DNA of 64,000 nt from Marinobacter sp. JH2. Its GTDB lineage: Bacteria > Pseudomonadota > Gammaproteobacteria > Pseudomonadales > Oleiphilaceae. The number at the start of each line of letters is the position of its first letter. The stretch's first letter is position 1. Location of the stretch: the NCBI RefSeq assembly GCF_004353225.1, contig NZ_CP037934.1, forward strand, positions 1,860,001 through 1,924,000. The letters run 5' to 3'. A program made the position numbers and the translations under genes. Below, piece by piece: positions 19,394-29,043 of the stretch. The notes under the pieces were generated by a model. That model saw nothing but the letters and a program-made list of their open reading frames with translations. It ran no database searches and was not told where the DNA came from.

Positions 19394-21318
19394 TAGATCT
19401 CCGTTTTAGTTTTGCCTTTGCGTTGAATGTCATCAGCCAAAAGCTGTTCAAACGCTTCAAGCGATAAAGTTCCTAAATCTTCACCTTTACGGGTACGCAC
19501 GGCAACCGCATTGTTTTCGATTTCTTTGTCGCCTACAACGACAAGATAGGGAACCTTGTTAAGAGTATGCTCGCGGATTTTAAAGCCGATCTTCTCGTTT
19601 CTCAAGTCAGCATTTACCCGATATCCCAAAGAATCCCATTTTTTGGCCAATTTTTCACAGTAATCACGCTGATTATCGGTGATATTCAGGACTGCAATCT
19701 GTGTTGGAGCCAGCCAGGTGGGGAATGCACCTTCGTATTCTTCGATCAGTATACCAATGAATCGCTCAAAAGACCCGAGAACGGCGCGATGCAGCATAAC
19801 TGGCGTTTTCCGCTCAGAGTTATCCGCAACGTACTGAGCCCCCAAACGGCCTGGCATCGAGAAATCCACCTGAATCGTACCGCACTGCCAGACACGGCCG
19901 ATGCAGTCTTTCAGAGAGAACTCAATTTTAGGACCGTAGAACGCACCTTCGCCCGGCAACAGCTCCCAGTCAACACCCGAACGGTTCAAGGCTTCTTCCA
20001 ATGCAGCCTCAGACTTATCCCATACTTCGTCAGAGCCTACCCGCTTTTCCGGACGAGTTGATAGCTTGTAAAGGATTTCGGAGAAACCGAAGTCTTCATA
20101 AACTTCGTGCAGCAGATGGATAAACGCGGACACTTCTTCCTGAATCGCATCTTCTTCGCAGAAAATGTGAGCATCATCCTGGGTAAAGCCGCGAACTCGC
20201 ATCAAACCATGCAGTGCACCGGAAGCTTCGTTTCGGTGACAAGAACCAAACTCGGCCAAACGTAGCGGCAAATCTTTGTAACTCTTCAAGCCTTGGTTAA
20301 ACACCTGCACGTGACAGGGGCAGTTCATAGGCTTGATGGCGTAATCGTGCTTCTCGGATTCTGTGGTAAACATGGCATCCGAGAATTTGTCCCAGTGACC
20401 AGACTTTTCCCAAAGCGTACGAGAAACCACCTGCGGCGTTTTAATTTCCTGATAACCGTGATTACGCAGTTTGCCGCGCATGTACTGCTCGATTTCCTGA
20501 TACAGCGACCAGCCATCCGGATGCCAGAACACCATACCCGGCGACTCTTCCTGCATATGGAACAGCTTCAGTTTTTTGCCAATTTTACGGTGATCACGCT
20601 TTTCTGCCTCTTCGAGGCGGTTTAAATAAGCTTTAAGATCCTTTTTATTGCCCCAAGCTGTGCCGTAAACGCGCTGCAACTGCTCGTTGTTGTGGTCGCC
20701 ACGCCAGAAAGCACCCGCCACCTTGGTCAGCTTGAACGCTTTCAGCTTACCCGTGTTTGGTACGTGGGGACCACGACATAAGTCGATGAAGTCACCCTGA
20801 CGGTAGAACGACAGATCCTCATCACCGGGAATGTCTTCGATGATTTGAACTTTGTACTCTTCACCCATCTCTTCGAACAGCTTGACGGCTTCATCCCGGG
20901 ACAACACGGAACGGGAAACCGGAATATCCTGTTTTGCGAGTTCTTCCATGCGTTTTTCAATACGCGCCAGATCTTCATTGGTAAACGGACGATCGTATTT
21001 AAAATCGTAGTAGAAGCCATTGTCCACGACAGGGCCGATGGTTACCTGGGCTTCAGGGAACAGCTCTTTCACCGCCATTGCCAACAGGTGAGCGGTAGAG
21101 TGGCGAACCACGTCTACGCCGTCTTCATCACGTTCCGTTACGATCGCCAGCTCCGCATCATTCTCAATTAGATGACTGGTATCCACGAGCTGACCATCCA
21201 CTTTGCCTGCCAGAGCAGCCTTAGCCAAGCCTGCGCCGATATCAGCGGCAACATCGTGAACGGTAACGGGTTCTGCAAAACTGCGGTGACTGCCGTCTGG
21301 CAGGGTAATGACGGGCAT
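19393..21318 (-). CDS. thrS: Threonyl-tRNA synthetase
   Basis: A 641-residue class II synthetase: TGS domain (about 1-63), editing domain with zinc-type histidines ([18 protein letters not shown]), catalytic core with [17 protein letters not shown] (zinc ligand cysteine), and C-terminal anticodon-binding domain. The ribosome binding site AGGAGA is 6 nt from the ATG. Upstream are two hairpins that mimic tRNA-Thr anticodon arms, which indicates translational autorepression like that of E. coli thrS. The stop codon overlaps the AUU start of infC, so the two genes are probably translationally linked. Confidence 0.98.
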   Translation of the reverse strand: MPVITLPDGSHRSFAEPVTVHDVAADIGAGLAKAALAGKVDGQLVDTSHLIENDAELAIVTERDEDGVDVVRHSTAHLLAMAVKELFPEAQVTIGPVVDNGFYYDFKYDRPFTNEDLARIEKRMEELAKQDIPVSRSVLSRDEAVKLFEEMGEEYKVQIIEDIPGDEDLSFYRQGDFIDLCRGPHVPNTGKLKAFKLTKVAGAFWRGDHNNEQLQRVYGTAWGNKKDLKAYLNRLEEAEKRDHRKIGKKLKLFHMQEESPGMVFWHPDGWSLYQEIEQYMRGKLRNHGYQEIKTPQVVSRTLWEKSGHWDKFSDAMFTTESEKHDYAIKPMNCPCHVQVFNQGLKSYKDLPLRLAEFGSCHRNEASGALHGLMRVRGFTQDDAHIFCEEDAIQEEVSAFIHLLHEVYEDFGFSEILYKLSTRPEKRVGSDEVWDKSEAALEEALNRSGVDWELLPGEGAFYGPKIEFSLKDCIGRVWQCGTIQVDFSMPGRLGAQYVADNSERKTPVMLHRAVLGSFERFIGILIEEYEGAFPTWLAPTQIAVLNITDNQRDYCEKLAKKWDSLGYRVNADLRNEKIGFKIREHTLNKVPYLVVVGDKEIENNAVAVRTRKGEDLGTLSLEAFEQLLADDIQRKGKTKTEI

Positions 21319-21344
21319 GGTGCTCTCCTGATGGTTTCTCAGCG

Positions 21345-21365
21345 GTGATCTATACCAAAGATCAC
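21345..21365 (-). promoter_or_regulatory. thrS leader hairpin mimicking tRNA-Thr(GGU) anticodon arm
   Basis: On the thrS mRNA strand a perfect 7-bp stem (GTGATCT / AGATCAC) closes a 7-nt loop TTGGTAT. Numbered as a tRNA loop this gives U33, anticodon GGU at 34-36 and A37, differing from the E. coli tRNA-Thr(GGU) loop (TTGGTAA, from memory) only at the last base. It lies 27-47 nt before the start codon, close to the position of the E. coli thrS operator arm. Confidence 0.75.
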
Positions 21366-21379
21366 ATGGTTGTCAGCCT

Positions 21380-21397
21380 CCGCGACACAAACCGCGG
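21380..21397 (-). promoter_or_regulatory. Second thrS leader hairpin with Thr-like UGU loop
   Basis: A 5-bp GC stem (CCGCG / CGCGG) carries the loop GTTTGTGT, which contains UGU after a U and so resembles a tRNA-Thr(UGU) anticodon. It sits 14 nt upstream of the first arm. Two arms would match the two anticodon-binding sites of the ThrRS dimer, as in the E. coli operator. This arm is less certain because the stem is short. Confidence 0.5.
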
Positions 21398-21426
21398 GCC
21401 GATTTGAGGGCGAGTTTAACAGAAAA

Positions 21427-21450
21427 AAGCCCGGCAACAATGCCGGGCTT
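21427..21450 (-). terminator. Terminator of the TRAP transporter operon
   Basis: A 10-bp stem (AAGCCCGGCA / TGCCGGGCTT, loop of 4) is followed on the minus strand by a T-rich run. It begins 27 bp after the TRAP permease gene and separates it from thrS. Confidence 0.9.
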
Positions 21451-21476
21451 CTACTAACACCAACCTATGCTTGATT

Positions 21477-24077
21477 TTAAACTGGCTGTGGCTCCGCCTC
21501 TTCTTTGGTCTTTCGCCTGAGCTGACCGTAAGCCACAAAACCAAGCAACAGCAGAGCCGGAATGAACACCAATTCCTTTGGCGGCCGATCCAATTTCGCC
21601 TGAACCGCTTCAATGGTCCAACCAAACTGAATGCCCGCTTTCTCAGCTGGGCTACCGAAATTAACAAAGTCTACGGCCAACGCACCATCAAACTCCGACA
21701 CTTCAAGCCCCGCTGCGGCCAGCCGCTCCGCTCCGGTTTCCCCCGCGGGCATATCGAGCTGCACGTAGGTGGTTACGTCACTGCCGTCCAGAGACATGCC
21801 AGACACTCTGAACACAACCTCTTCGTCTTTCGGTGCCGCTTCAACGTACTCCATGATCGCGGCGCCCTGACGCTCTTCGTGCGGCGGGTAAACGGTGTCC
21901 CAAAAGAAACCCGGGCGGAACAGCGCGAAGGTGATCAGCAAAAGAGCAATCGTCTCCCACCAACGAGTGCGGGTAAACCAGTATCCTTGGGTGGCCGCCG
22001 AAAACACCAGCATCGCCGTGACCGCGCTCGCAATGGTGACCAGCAGATCAAACCACCCCGTTAGACCGATTAACAGGAGCTGGGTGTTAAAGATAAACAT
22101 AAACGGCAATATGGCCGTACGAATGTCGTAGGTGAAGCCCTGAACACCCGTACGTATCGGATCCGCCCCTGATATGGCCGCCGCGGCGTAGGCGGCCAAC
22201 CCCACGGGCGGCGTATCATCCGCCAGTATCCCGAAATAGAACACAAACAAATGTACGGCAATTAGCGGCACTAGCAGGCCATTTTGAGCGCCCAGCGTGA
22301 CAATAACCGGCGCCATCAAGGTAGACACCACGATGTAATTCGCTGTCGTAGGCAGCCCCATCCCCAATACCAGGCTGATCACGGCCGTGAACATCAGCAT
22401 CAGCAACAGATTACCACCCGATAAAAACTCCACGAACTGGGTCATTACCAGCCCGATTCCAGTCAAGGTAACCGTACCTACCACAATGCCGGCTGTGGCC
22501 GTCGCCACGCCGATGCCAACCATGTTCCGGCCACCGGTGGCAAGGGAATGAAAAAGATCAGAAATACCGCCAGCAAACTCGCCCACCAGACCGCCATGCT
22601 TGCGGAAAAACGCTTTCAACGGGCGCTGGGTTATGACGATAAAGATCATAAACAGGGTTGCCCAGAAAGCAGATAGCTGGGGAGAAAAACGCTCAACCGT
22701 CAGGCACCAAACCAATACCACAACCGGCAACAAATAATACAAGCCGGTCTTGACCGTTGGCCCCACTTCCGGAAGTTCGCCCATATCCTCATTCGGATCA
22801 TCCACCTCCAGCTCGGGAAACTTGGTGGCATAACCGATCAGGGCAATATAACTAAGCAACAGAGCTCCACCCAAAACCCAAATTGCCGCAGCACCCAGGT
22901 ATTCCTTAGTCCAGCCGATGCCGTAATAAACAACAGCCGTCAATGCGAACAGGCCCAGCAAAACCACCACCCAGTTCAGCATACGCTGGGCCAGTGTTGG
23001 GCGGTTTAAGCGCTCAATGCCCTGCATTTTCAGCTTGCACGCTTCAAGATGCACGATGTAGACCAGAGCGACGTATGAGATCAATGCCGGAAGAATCGCA
23101 TGCTTGATTACCTCGAGGTAGGAGATCCCTACGTACTCCACCATCAAAAAGGCTGCCGCACCCATAATTGGCGGCGTTAACTGACCATTGGTGGATGCAG
23201 CCACTTCAACAGCGCCCGCCTTCGTAGCAGGAAAGCCAACACGCTTCATCAAAGGGATGGTAAACGTACCCGTCGTCACCACGTTGGCGATCGATGAACC
23301 GGAGATAACACCACTAAGACCACTGGAAACCACGGCCGCCTTAGCGGGACCGCCCTTCATGTGGCCGAGCATGGCGTAAGCAACTTTAATGAAATAATTA
23401 CCCGCGCCTGCGCGCTCCAGCAATGCGCCGAAGAGCACAAACAAGAAGACAAAACTGGTGGAAACGCCCAAAGCAACACCAAAAACACCTTCGGTTCCCA
23501 ACCATTGATGGGATGCCAACTTATTGAGGCTTACACCTTTGTGAGAGATCACGTCGGGCATGTAGGGGCCAGCCAATGAGTACCCGATAAACACTGCTGC
23601 CACGACCGTTAGCGGGAGCCCGAGCGCCCGACGAGTTGCCTCCAACAACAAGGCTAAACCACCTAACGCAACCCAAAGGTCCTGGGTAATCGGCGCCCCG
23701 GGACGCTGAGCAAGCTGATCATAGAAAACATAAAGATACGATGCTGCAGCTGCTGCAGCCGCCGCTAAAATCCAATCGTAGATGGGCACTTTGGTGTCGT
23801 GCACACCTTTAATCATCGGAAACGCTGAAAACGCCAAAAACACGGCAAAAGCCAAATGGATCGAACGCGCTTCTGTCGAGTTGAGGATGCCGAAATTCAG
23901 AATGAACGGAAGTGGTGATGCAATCCAAAGCTGAAACAAAGACCAGCACACTGGAATAATAAAGAGGATTGCCGCCGCGGGCCCGACAAGCGCCCTGCCC
24001 CCGGTTTCCGTCTGCAATACCTGTTCTACTTTGGCAGCATCCACACTCGCGCCGGAACCGGAGTCATTCTTTGTCAT
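21477..24077 (-). CDS. TRAP transporter fused 4TM/12TM permease
   Basis: An 866-residue inner-membrane protein in which the small (DctQ-like, 4 TM) and large (DctM-like, 12 TM) subunits of a TRAP transporter are fused, as usual for TAXI-type systems. Segments such as GAGNYFIKVAYAMLGHMKGG, SGVISGSSIANVVTTGTFTI and LGMGLPTTANYIVVSTLMAP are typical of the large subunit. The C-terminal 150 residues form a soluble region before a last membrane helix (PPKELVFIPALLLLGFVAYG), consistent with a DUF3394-type tail. It works with the TAXI binding protein encoded 79 bp upstream, driving sodium- or proton-coupled uptake of an unknown organic anion. Confidence 0.93.
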   Translation of the reverse strand: MTKNDSGSGASVDAAKVEQVLQTETGGRALVGPAAAILFIIPVCWSLFQLWIASPLPFILNFGILNSTEARSIHLAFAVFLAFSAFPMIKGVHDTKVPIYDWILAAAAAAAASYLYVFYDQLAQRPGAPITQDLWVALGGLALLLEATRRALGLPLTVVAAVFIGYSLAGPYMPDVISHKGVSLNKLASHQWLGTEGVFGVALGVSTSFVFLFVLFGALLERAGAGNYFIKVAYAMLGHMKGGPAKAAVVSSGLSGVISGSSIANVVTTGTFTIPLMKRVGFPATKAGAVEVAASTNGQLTPPIMGAAAFLMVEYVGISYLEVIKHAILPALISYVALVYIVHLEACKLKMQGIERLNRPTLAQRMLNWVVVLLGLFALTAVVYYGIGWTKEYLGAAAIWVLGGALLLSYIALIGYATKFPELEVDDPNEDMGELPEVGPTVKTGLYYLLPVVVLVWCLTVERFSPQLSAFWATLFMIFIVITQRPLKAFFRKHGGLVGEFAGGISDLFHSLATGGRNMVGIGVATATAGIVVGTVTLTGIGLVMTQFVEFLSGGNLLLMLMFTAVISLVLGMGLPTTANYIVVSTLMAPVIVTLGAQNGLLVPLIAVHLFVFYFGILADDTPPVGLAAYAAAAISGADPIRTGVQGFTYDIRTAILPFMFIFNTQLLLIGLTGWFDLLVTIASAVTAMLVFSAATQGYWFTRTRWWETIALLLITFALFRPGFFWDTVYPPHEERQGAAIMEYVEAAPKDEEVVFRVSGMSLDGSDVTTYVQLDMPAGETGAERLAAAGLEVSEFDGALAVDFVNFGSPAEKAGIQFGWTIEAVQAKLDRPPKELVFIPALLLLGFVAYGQLRRKTKEEAEPQPV

Positions 24078-24116
24078 TGAATGTACCTGTGATGTGCAGA
24101 TAACTTAATGGGAAAC

Positions 24117-24141
24117 TCAGGGCGAGCAATGCTCGCCCTGA
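24117..24141 (-). repeat. Intercistronic hairpin after the TAXI gene
   Basis: Two perfect 12-base arms (TCAGGGCGAGCA / TGCTCGCCCTGA) around a single base lie between the binding-protein and permease genes. There is no U-tract. Such hairpins commonly protect the upstream mRNA and give more binding protein than permease; that role is inferred. Confidence 0.6.
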
Positions 24142-24156
24142 TGCGTGCTCAGCCTG

Positions 24157-25140
24157 TTAGTCGATCAGGCCGGCTTCACGGTAGTACTTAGCAGCACCTG
24201 GGTGCAGAGGCGCACTCAGAGCATCAGCAACCATTTCTTCTTTCTTCAGGTTGCCGAACGCAGGGTGCAAACGTTTGAAGCTGTCAAAGTTTTCGAATAC
24301 CGCTTTAACAACCGCGTAAACAACATCATCAGGTACGTCCGTAGAAGAAACGAACGTGGCAGCCACACCGAAGGTGGTTACGTCTTCATCGGATCCACGG
24401 TACATGCCACCCGGAATGGTCGCTTGACGGTAGTATGGATTATCAGCGATCAGCTTTTGGCTGGCCTTATTGTCTACGTTCACAACAACACTGTCACAAG
24501 AGGTAGTGGCTTCCTTGATGGCACCCGATGGGTGGCCAACCGTATAGAAGAAAGCGTCAATGTTGCCATCGCACAACGCTTGAGACTGCTCCGCAGCTTT
24601 GATTTCAGCGGCCAGAGAGAACTTGTCCATCCCCCAACCCATGGCGTCCATCAGCACTTCAGCTGTTGCGCGCTGACCTGAACCCGGGTTACCTACGGAA
24701 ACTCGCTTACCTTCCAGATCTTCGAAGTTCTTAATACCGGAACCCTTGCTGGCAATTACGGTAAACGGCTCCGGGTGCAGAGAGAAAACCGCACGAAGCT
24801 TCTCGTCTTTGCCAGAATCTTCAAACTGGCTGGTGCCGTTGTATGCGTGGTACTGCCAATCAGACTGAGCCACTGCCAAGTCGAGCTCGCCCGCGCGGAT
24901 CGCGTTCAGGTTGTATACCGAACCGCCGGTACTCTCCACCGAACAACGAATACCGTGCTCTTTGCGGTCCATGTTAACCAAACGACAGATCGCACCACCT
25001 GCCGGGTAATAAACGCCTGTTACGCCACCAGTACCGATCGTCACAAAACGCTGGTCCTGGGCTGAAACAGAAGTGGATGCGGCGCCAAGACTAACGGCGG
25101 CAGCGACGGCCATTGCGGACGCTTTAAGTTTCAGTGTCAT
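24157..25140 (-). CDS. TRAP transporter TAXI-family solute receptor
   Basis: A 327-residue periplasmic binding protein of the TAXI family (TRAP-associated extracytoplasmic immunogenic). It has a signal peptide ([19 protein letters not shown]) and the family opening [20 protein letters not shown], followed by [20 protein letters not shown]. It captures a small organic anion for the fused permease encoded downstream; TAXI ligands are poorly known, glutamate-like compounds among them. The start has GGGAAGAG at normal spacing. Confidence 0.93.
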   Translation of the reverse strand: MTLKLKASAMAVAAAVSLGAASTSVSAQDQRFVTIGTGGVTGVYYPAGGAICRLVNMDRKEHGIRCSVESTGGSVYNLNAIRAGELDLAVAQSDWQYHAYNGTSQFEDSGKDEKLRAVFSLHPEPFTVIASKGSGIKNFEDLEGKRVSVGNPGSGQRATAEVLMDAMGWGMDKFSLAAEIKAAEQSQALCDGNIDAFFYTVGHPSGAIKEATTSCDSVVVNVDNKASQKLIADNPYYRQATIPGGMYRGSDEDVTTFGVAATFVSSTDVPDDVVYAVVKAVFENFDSFKRLHPAFGNLKKEEMVADALSAPLHPGAAKYYREAGLID

Positions 25141-25284
25141 GTGTACTCTTCCCTTTCTAGGTCATTATTTTCACTCGCCCACTCAGTCCATGGGCAAATC
25201 TTTCGCTCGAATTAAAACATAGAACACATCAGGCGATAAATAAAGAAACGATTGTGTCGCTAAACAGCTGAACAGAAAACAAAA

Positions 25285-25306
25285 AAAGCCCGCAAATGCG
25301 GGCTTT
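25285..25306 (-). terminator. Terminator of the RND/YCF48/DUF1329 operon
   Basis: A 10-bp stem (AAAGCCCGCA / TGCGGGCTTT) is followed on the minus strand by seven T-rich bases. It ends the operon 20 bp after the RND gene stop codon. Confidence 0.88.
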
Positions 25307-25326
25307 ATCATAGTTTTTGAGTGTTA

Positions 25327-27717
25327 TCAGGACTTAGCCGAAGATCTTGCTTTGGCTAGCATTTTATCTGGCCGCAACAAGAACCTCGCCAATGCTGGCA
25401 GTAGCCAGATTGCACCGACCATGTTCCAAAGGAACATGAAGAACAGCAAGAAGCCCATATCAGCCTGGAATTTGATGGGGGAGAAGATCCAAGTCACCAC
25501 ACCAAGCCCCAGCGTTACACCGGTAAAGATAACCGCCTTACCTGTGGAGCGCAGAGTTTCGTAGTAAGCCTCTTGCAGGGTCTTTCCTTCCAGCAGGAAG
25601 TGCTCCAGCTTGCTATAGATATAGATACCGTAGTCAACACCGATACCTACACCCAGAGCAATAACCGGCAAAGTTGCTACTTTAATACCAATGCCAGACA
25701 TAGCCATGATGGCTTCGCACAAGATTGAGGTCAGCCCCAGTGGGATCACAATACATGCAACGGCACGCAACGAACGGAACGTCAGGAAGCACAACAAGCT
25801 GACCACGCTGTACACCAACAGCAGCATGATATCCTTAGCGCCTGAAATAACTTCGTTCGTAGCCGCTTCGATACCCGCATTTCCGGCTGCAAGCAAGAAC
25901 GTATGTTCCTCGTTACTATTTGCCTGAGCAAAAGCTTCCGTCCGCTCGATAACCGTTTGCAGAGTTTCTGCCTTGTGGTCTTCCAGGAATACCAACACCG
26001 GCGTCAGATCACAGCTTGTGTTAATCAGGCCCGACGGTGCATCACGGATCGACGCGTTGATAATGGTTTGGTTACGAGAAATCTCGAACCATTTCCAGTT
26101 ACCTTCGTTAAGCGCCTTGGTAACCAGTTTGGACACATCTGCCAGCGATACAGAACCCTGAACGCCCGGTGTGTTTTGCAATTCCCATTGCAAGCTGTCC
26201 ATAGCCCGAAGCACATTGTACTGAGTACACTGTTCTTCGGGCGTTTTCACCATAACAACCAACACATCGGCACTGGTGGAATAATTGTTGATGATAAAGG
26301 CATTGTCTTTGTTGTAACGAGAGTCCGCCCGAAGTTCCGGCGCCCCTTGGTCAAGATCCCCTACTTTCAGGTCTTGCTTGTAGTACATACCCAAGCCAAG
26401 ACCGATCATCGCAATCAGCAACGAGATAGGCGCAACACCCGGGTGCGAGAAATAAGACAGGATCCGCCACTTGCGATCCTGCTTCTCACCATGATTCTGA
26501 ACGTGACGCACACCGCCTTTGGAAATGCCAATGTAAGACATGATCAAAACGTGCAGCACCAGGTTCGTCACGATCACGAACGCAACACCCAATCCAGCAG
26601 CCACCGCCAGATCTCGGATAACGTCAATTTCGATGAACACCAGTGTCAGGAAGCCCATGGCATCGGAAATTAACGCCAACATGCCCGGAATATAGAGCGC
26701 TCGGAAAGCCAAGCGGGCCGAGGTAACGGCGTCAAAACCTTTAGCTGATTCAACCGCCATTGCGTTAACGATTTGAACGCCGTGACTGATACCGATAGCG
26801 AATACCAGGAAGGGAACCAGTACCGAGTATGGGTCCAAACCGTAACCAAGTAGCTTCAACGCACCCAACTGCCAAAATACAGCAATGATCGAGGTAAACA
26901 CCGGCACCAAAGTTCCAGCGATACAGCGTGAGTACCAGAATAGCAGCAGGGTGGTCAGCAGAATCGTAATACCTGCAAACCAGGCGATTGAACCGATACC
27001 TTCTATCAGATCACCCACTTTCTTGGCAAAGCCAACAATGTGAATGCTGATTTCCGGATTCTGCCCCTCATACTTACTACGAATCTTCTCTTCTAATTGA
27101 CGAGAGAACTCCGCGTAATCCAGCGCTTCGCCAGTTTCCGGATTTTTTTCATACAGTGGCGCGTACACCACCGTTGATTGGAAATTATCCGAGATCAGAC
27201 GACCTACCTCATTCGAGCGCAGAACGTTCTGACGTAATTTTTCGAGGCTTTCCCGGGATCCGTCGTAATTGTCCGGAATCACGGTACCGCCTTGGAAACC
27301 CTGCTCGGTTACTTCCACCCAGCGAACGTTTGAGGTCCACAGCGATTTCAGGCCCGAACGATCCACACCGTTGAGGTAAAACATCTCATCGGTGATTTGC
27401 TTCAACGTTTCCATATACTGGGGATCAAAAATATCACCGTCTTCAACCGCTACGGCAATACGGACAAAGTTGCCCAGATTTTCCAGATCATCCCGATGGT
27501 CGAGCATGTTGACGATGTACGGATGCTCAAGCGGAATCATCCGCTCAAAGCTGGCATCCGGCTGAATCTTGGTTGCGTTATAGCCAAGAAACAGTGTCAG
27601 CACGAGAAATCCGAGCAAGATCAATGCCCGGTTATTAAAAAGCAAACGCTCAAGAAACGGTTCCGCTTTTGGCGTTGTCAGGTAATGTTCACCCCTGTCA
27701 TGCATCGGGTCAGACAT
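25327..27717 (-). CDS. RND-superfamily (MMPL/HpnN-like) exporter
   Basis: A 796-residue inner-membrane protein with 12 predicted membrane helices in the RND pattern: one helix near residue 35, a large periplasmic loop, five helices, a second loop, then five helices. Motifs such as VFAIGISHGVQIVNAMAVES and ALGVGIGVDYGIYIYSKLEH mark the MMPL/patched-like branch, which moves lipids or other hydrophobic molecules rather than drugs. GAGGG lies 7 nt before the ATG. It follows the YCF48-type gene in an apparent three-gene operon. The substrate is unknown; a hydrophobic or lipidic compound is inferred from the family. Confidence 0.9.
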   Translation of the reverse strand: MSDPMHDRGEHYLTTPKAEPFLERLLFNNRALILLGFLVLTLFLGYNATKIQPDASFERMIPLEHPYIVNMLDHRDDLENLGNFVRIAVAVEDGDIFDPQYMETLKQITDEMFYLNGVDRSGLKSLWTSNVRWVEVTEQGFQGGTVIPDNYDGSRESLEKLRQNVLRSNEVGRLISDNFQSTVVYAPLYEKNPETGEALDYAEFSRQLEEKIRSKYEGQNPEISIHIVGFAKKVGDLIEGIGSIAWFAGITILLTTLLLFWYSRCIAGTLVPVFTSIIAVFWQLGALKLLGYGLDPYSVLVPFLVFAIGISHGVQIVNAMAVESAKGFDAVTSARLAFRALYIPGMLALISDAMGFLTLVFIEIDVIRDLAVAAGLGVAFVIVTNLVLHVLIMSYIGISKGGVRHVQNHGEKQDRKWRILSYFSHPGVAPISLLIAMIGLGLGMYYKQDLKVGDLDQGAPELRADSRYNKDNAFIINNYSTSADVLVVMVKTPEEQCTQYNVLRAMDSLQWELQNTPGVQGSVSLADVSKLVTKALNEGNWKWFEISRNQTIINASIRDAPSGLINTSCDLTPVLVFLEDHKAETLQTVIERTEAFAQANSNEEHTFLLAAGNAGIEAATNEVISGAKDIMLLLVYSVVSLLCFLTFRSLRAVACIVIPLGLTSILCEAIMAMSGIGIKVATLPVIALGVGIGVDYGIYIYSKLEHFLLEGKTLQEAYYETLRSTGKAVIFTGVTLGLGVVTWIFSPIKFQADMGFLLFFMFLWNMVGAIWLLPALARFLLRPDKMLAKARSSAKS

Positions 27718-27762
27718 TAATAAGCCCTCTATCCTTTATTCCGTTGATGCCACACCAGGGCG

Positions 27763-28911
27763 TTATTTAAGGTTCTTACCGCGAGAATCGGCAAATTTCA
27801 CACCATCCTCACCAACCAACAAAAGGTTGGTCCCGGACAGCGGTACGGCACCCATGACACTTCCGCGATCATTACGGAAGTATGCACGGAAGCTTTCACC
27901 ACCATCGGCGCTCATCAAAACAGCACCGCCGTTACCGACCAGCGTTATGCGACCATCTTCCAACACCAACGCATTGTTCAACGTGGTGTTACCTTCGTTT
28001 GGAACGATGGTCCAGCTACGCCCTAAGTCGCTTGAAAGAATCGTGGTTCCCCGCAGACCGAATGCCAGCACTTCATTGGCACTACCGGTGCCGGTAACGC
28101 CGAACAATGAGCCTGGATAAGGACTTTCACGCCTTTCCCAAGTATTGCCGTTATCGACTGAAACGTGGATCTGACCGGCTTCACCGACGAGCACCAGCGC
28201 GCCACCGGCAATTTGTTCAATACCGTTGTAATGGAAGTTCTGGGCGTTATCGATGTACGGCGACCAGTCTTGCCAGGACTCACCACCATCTTGTGTGCGT
28301 AGAATCATGCCGTAGGCACCAACCGCAAAACCGTGCTGGTCATTTTCGAACCAAACATCGAGTAAAGGGTTAACGGGCCCGACGTCCATATCGGCTTCTG
28401 CGTTCTCAAGTGCAAAAACCAAATCATCCAGCGCCCATTCAAGATCGTCTTTCTGATCTTCCGGAGCCTGTTCGATGACCTCTTCCATCTCCGCTATTTG
28501 CGCCTTCTTGCTCGCAATGGTCAAAGCAGCGGCCTTTAGCCCGTCAAACTGCAAGGTCCAGTTCTCGCCTGCATCCGAGGAGTGCAACAAAACGCCACTG
28601 TGGCCAACAGCCCAACCATGGTTCTCACTGCCAAAGTCCAGTGCTGTTAGTGTGACCGAAACCGGCACCTCAGCTTGCGACCAGCTTTCACCGTCGTTAT
28701 CGGAATAAATAATGTGGCCACGCTCACCAACCGCAACAATGCGATCCTCCGTTCGGGTCACATCATTCAGCAACGACTCGGGGGCCAAATCTGTATCCCT
28801 CGCCGGAATATCAATGATATCTGTGAGCGCAGACGCCGAGGGGGCTGCCAATGCCATAGAGAGGCCCAGACAAGCAGAACCCAGTGTCGCGCACTTGAAC
28901 CTATTAGCCAT
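27763..28911 (-). CDS. Secreted YCF48/BNR-type beta-propeller protein
   Basis: A 382-residue exported protein with signal peptide (ACLGLSMALAAPSASA) and at least six Asp-box repeats of the form S/D-x-D/A-x-G-x-x-W (DNDGESW, SDAGENW, TQDGGESW, VDNGNTW, SSDLGRSW, SADGGESF). This is the YCF48/photosystem-II-stability-factor-like propeller. An acidic insert near residues 135-180 (EMEEVIEQAPEDQKDDLEWA) interrupts the propeller. In non-photosynthetic bacteria these proteins recur beside RND exporters and DUF1329 proteins, as here, suggesting a periplasmic scaffold or adaptor. The fold is well supported, the function not. Confidence 0.85.
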   Translation of the reverse strand: MANRFKCATLGSACLGLSMALAAPSASALTDIIDIPARDTDLAPESLLNDVTRTEDRIVAVGERGHIIYSDNDGESWSQAEVPVSVTLTALDFGSENHGWAVGHSGVLLHSSDAGENWTLQFDGLKAAALTIASKKAQIAEMEEVIEQAPEDQKDDLEWALDDLVFALENAEADMDVGPVNPLLDVWFENDQHGFAVGAYGMILRTQDGGESWQDWSPYIDNAQNFHYNGIEQIAGGALVLVGEAGQIHVSVDNGNTWERRESPYPGSLFGVTGTGSANEVLAFGLRGTTILSSDLGRSWTIVPNEGNTTLNNALVLEDGRITLVGNGGAVLMSADGGESFRAYFRNDRGSVMGAVPLSGTNLLLVGEDGVKFADSRGKNLK

Positions 28912-28969
28912 TCAAATTGCCTTTACGTTGATTGAATCATGAAACGGTTGCCGCAGATGCCGCAAGCAA

Positions 28970-28992
28970 ACCGGCAGCACTGCGCTGCCGGT
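28970..28992 (-). repeat. Hairpin between DUF1329 and YCF48-type genes
   Basis: A 9-bp inverted repeat (ACCGGCAGC / GCTGCCGGT, 5-nt loop) lies 51 bp after the DUF1329 gene. On the minus strand GGTTTGCTTG follows, which is too poor in T for efficient termination, so partial termination or mRNA protection is more likely. Confidence 0.5.
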
Positions 28993-29043
28993 ACTGGTTA
29001 CCCTTTTTAAACCACCGACAAGTCTGCGTCCGTCGCCATCGAT

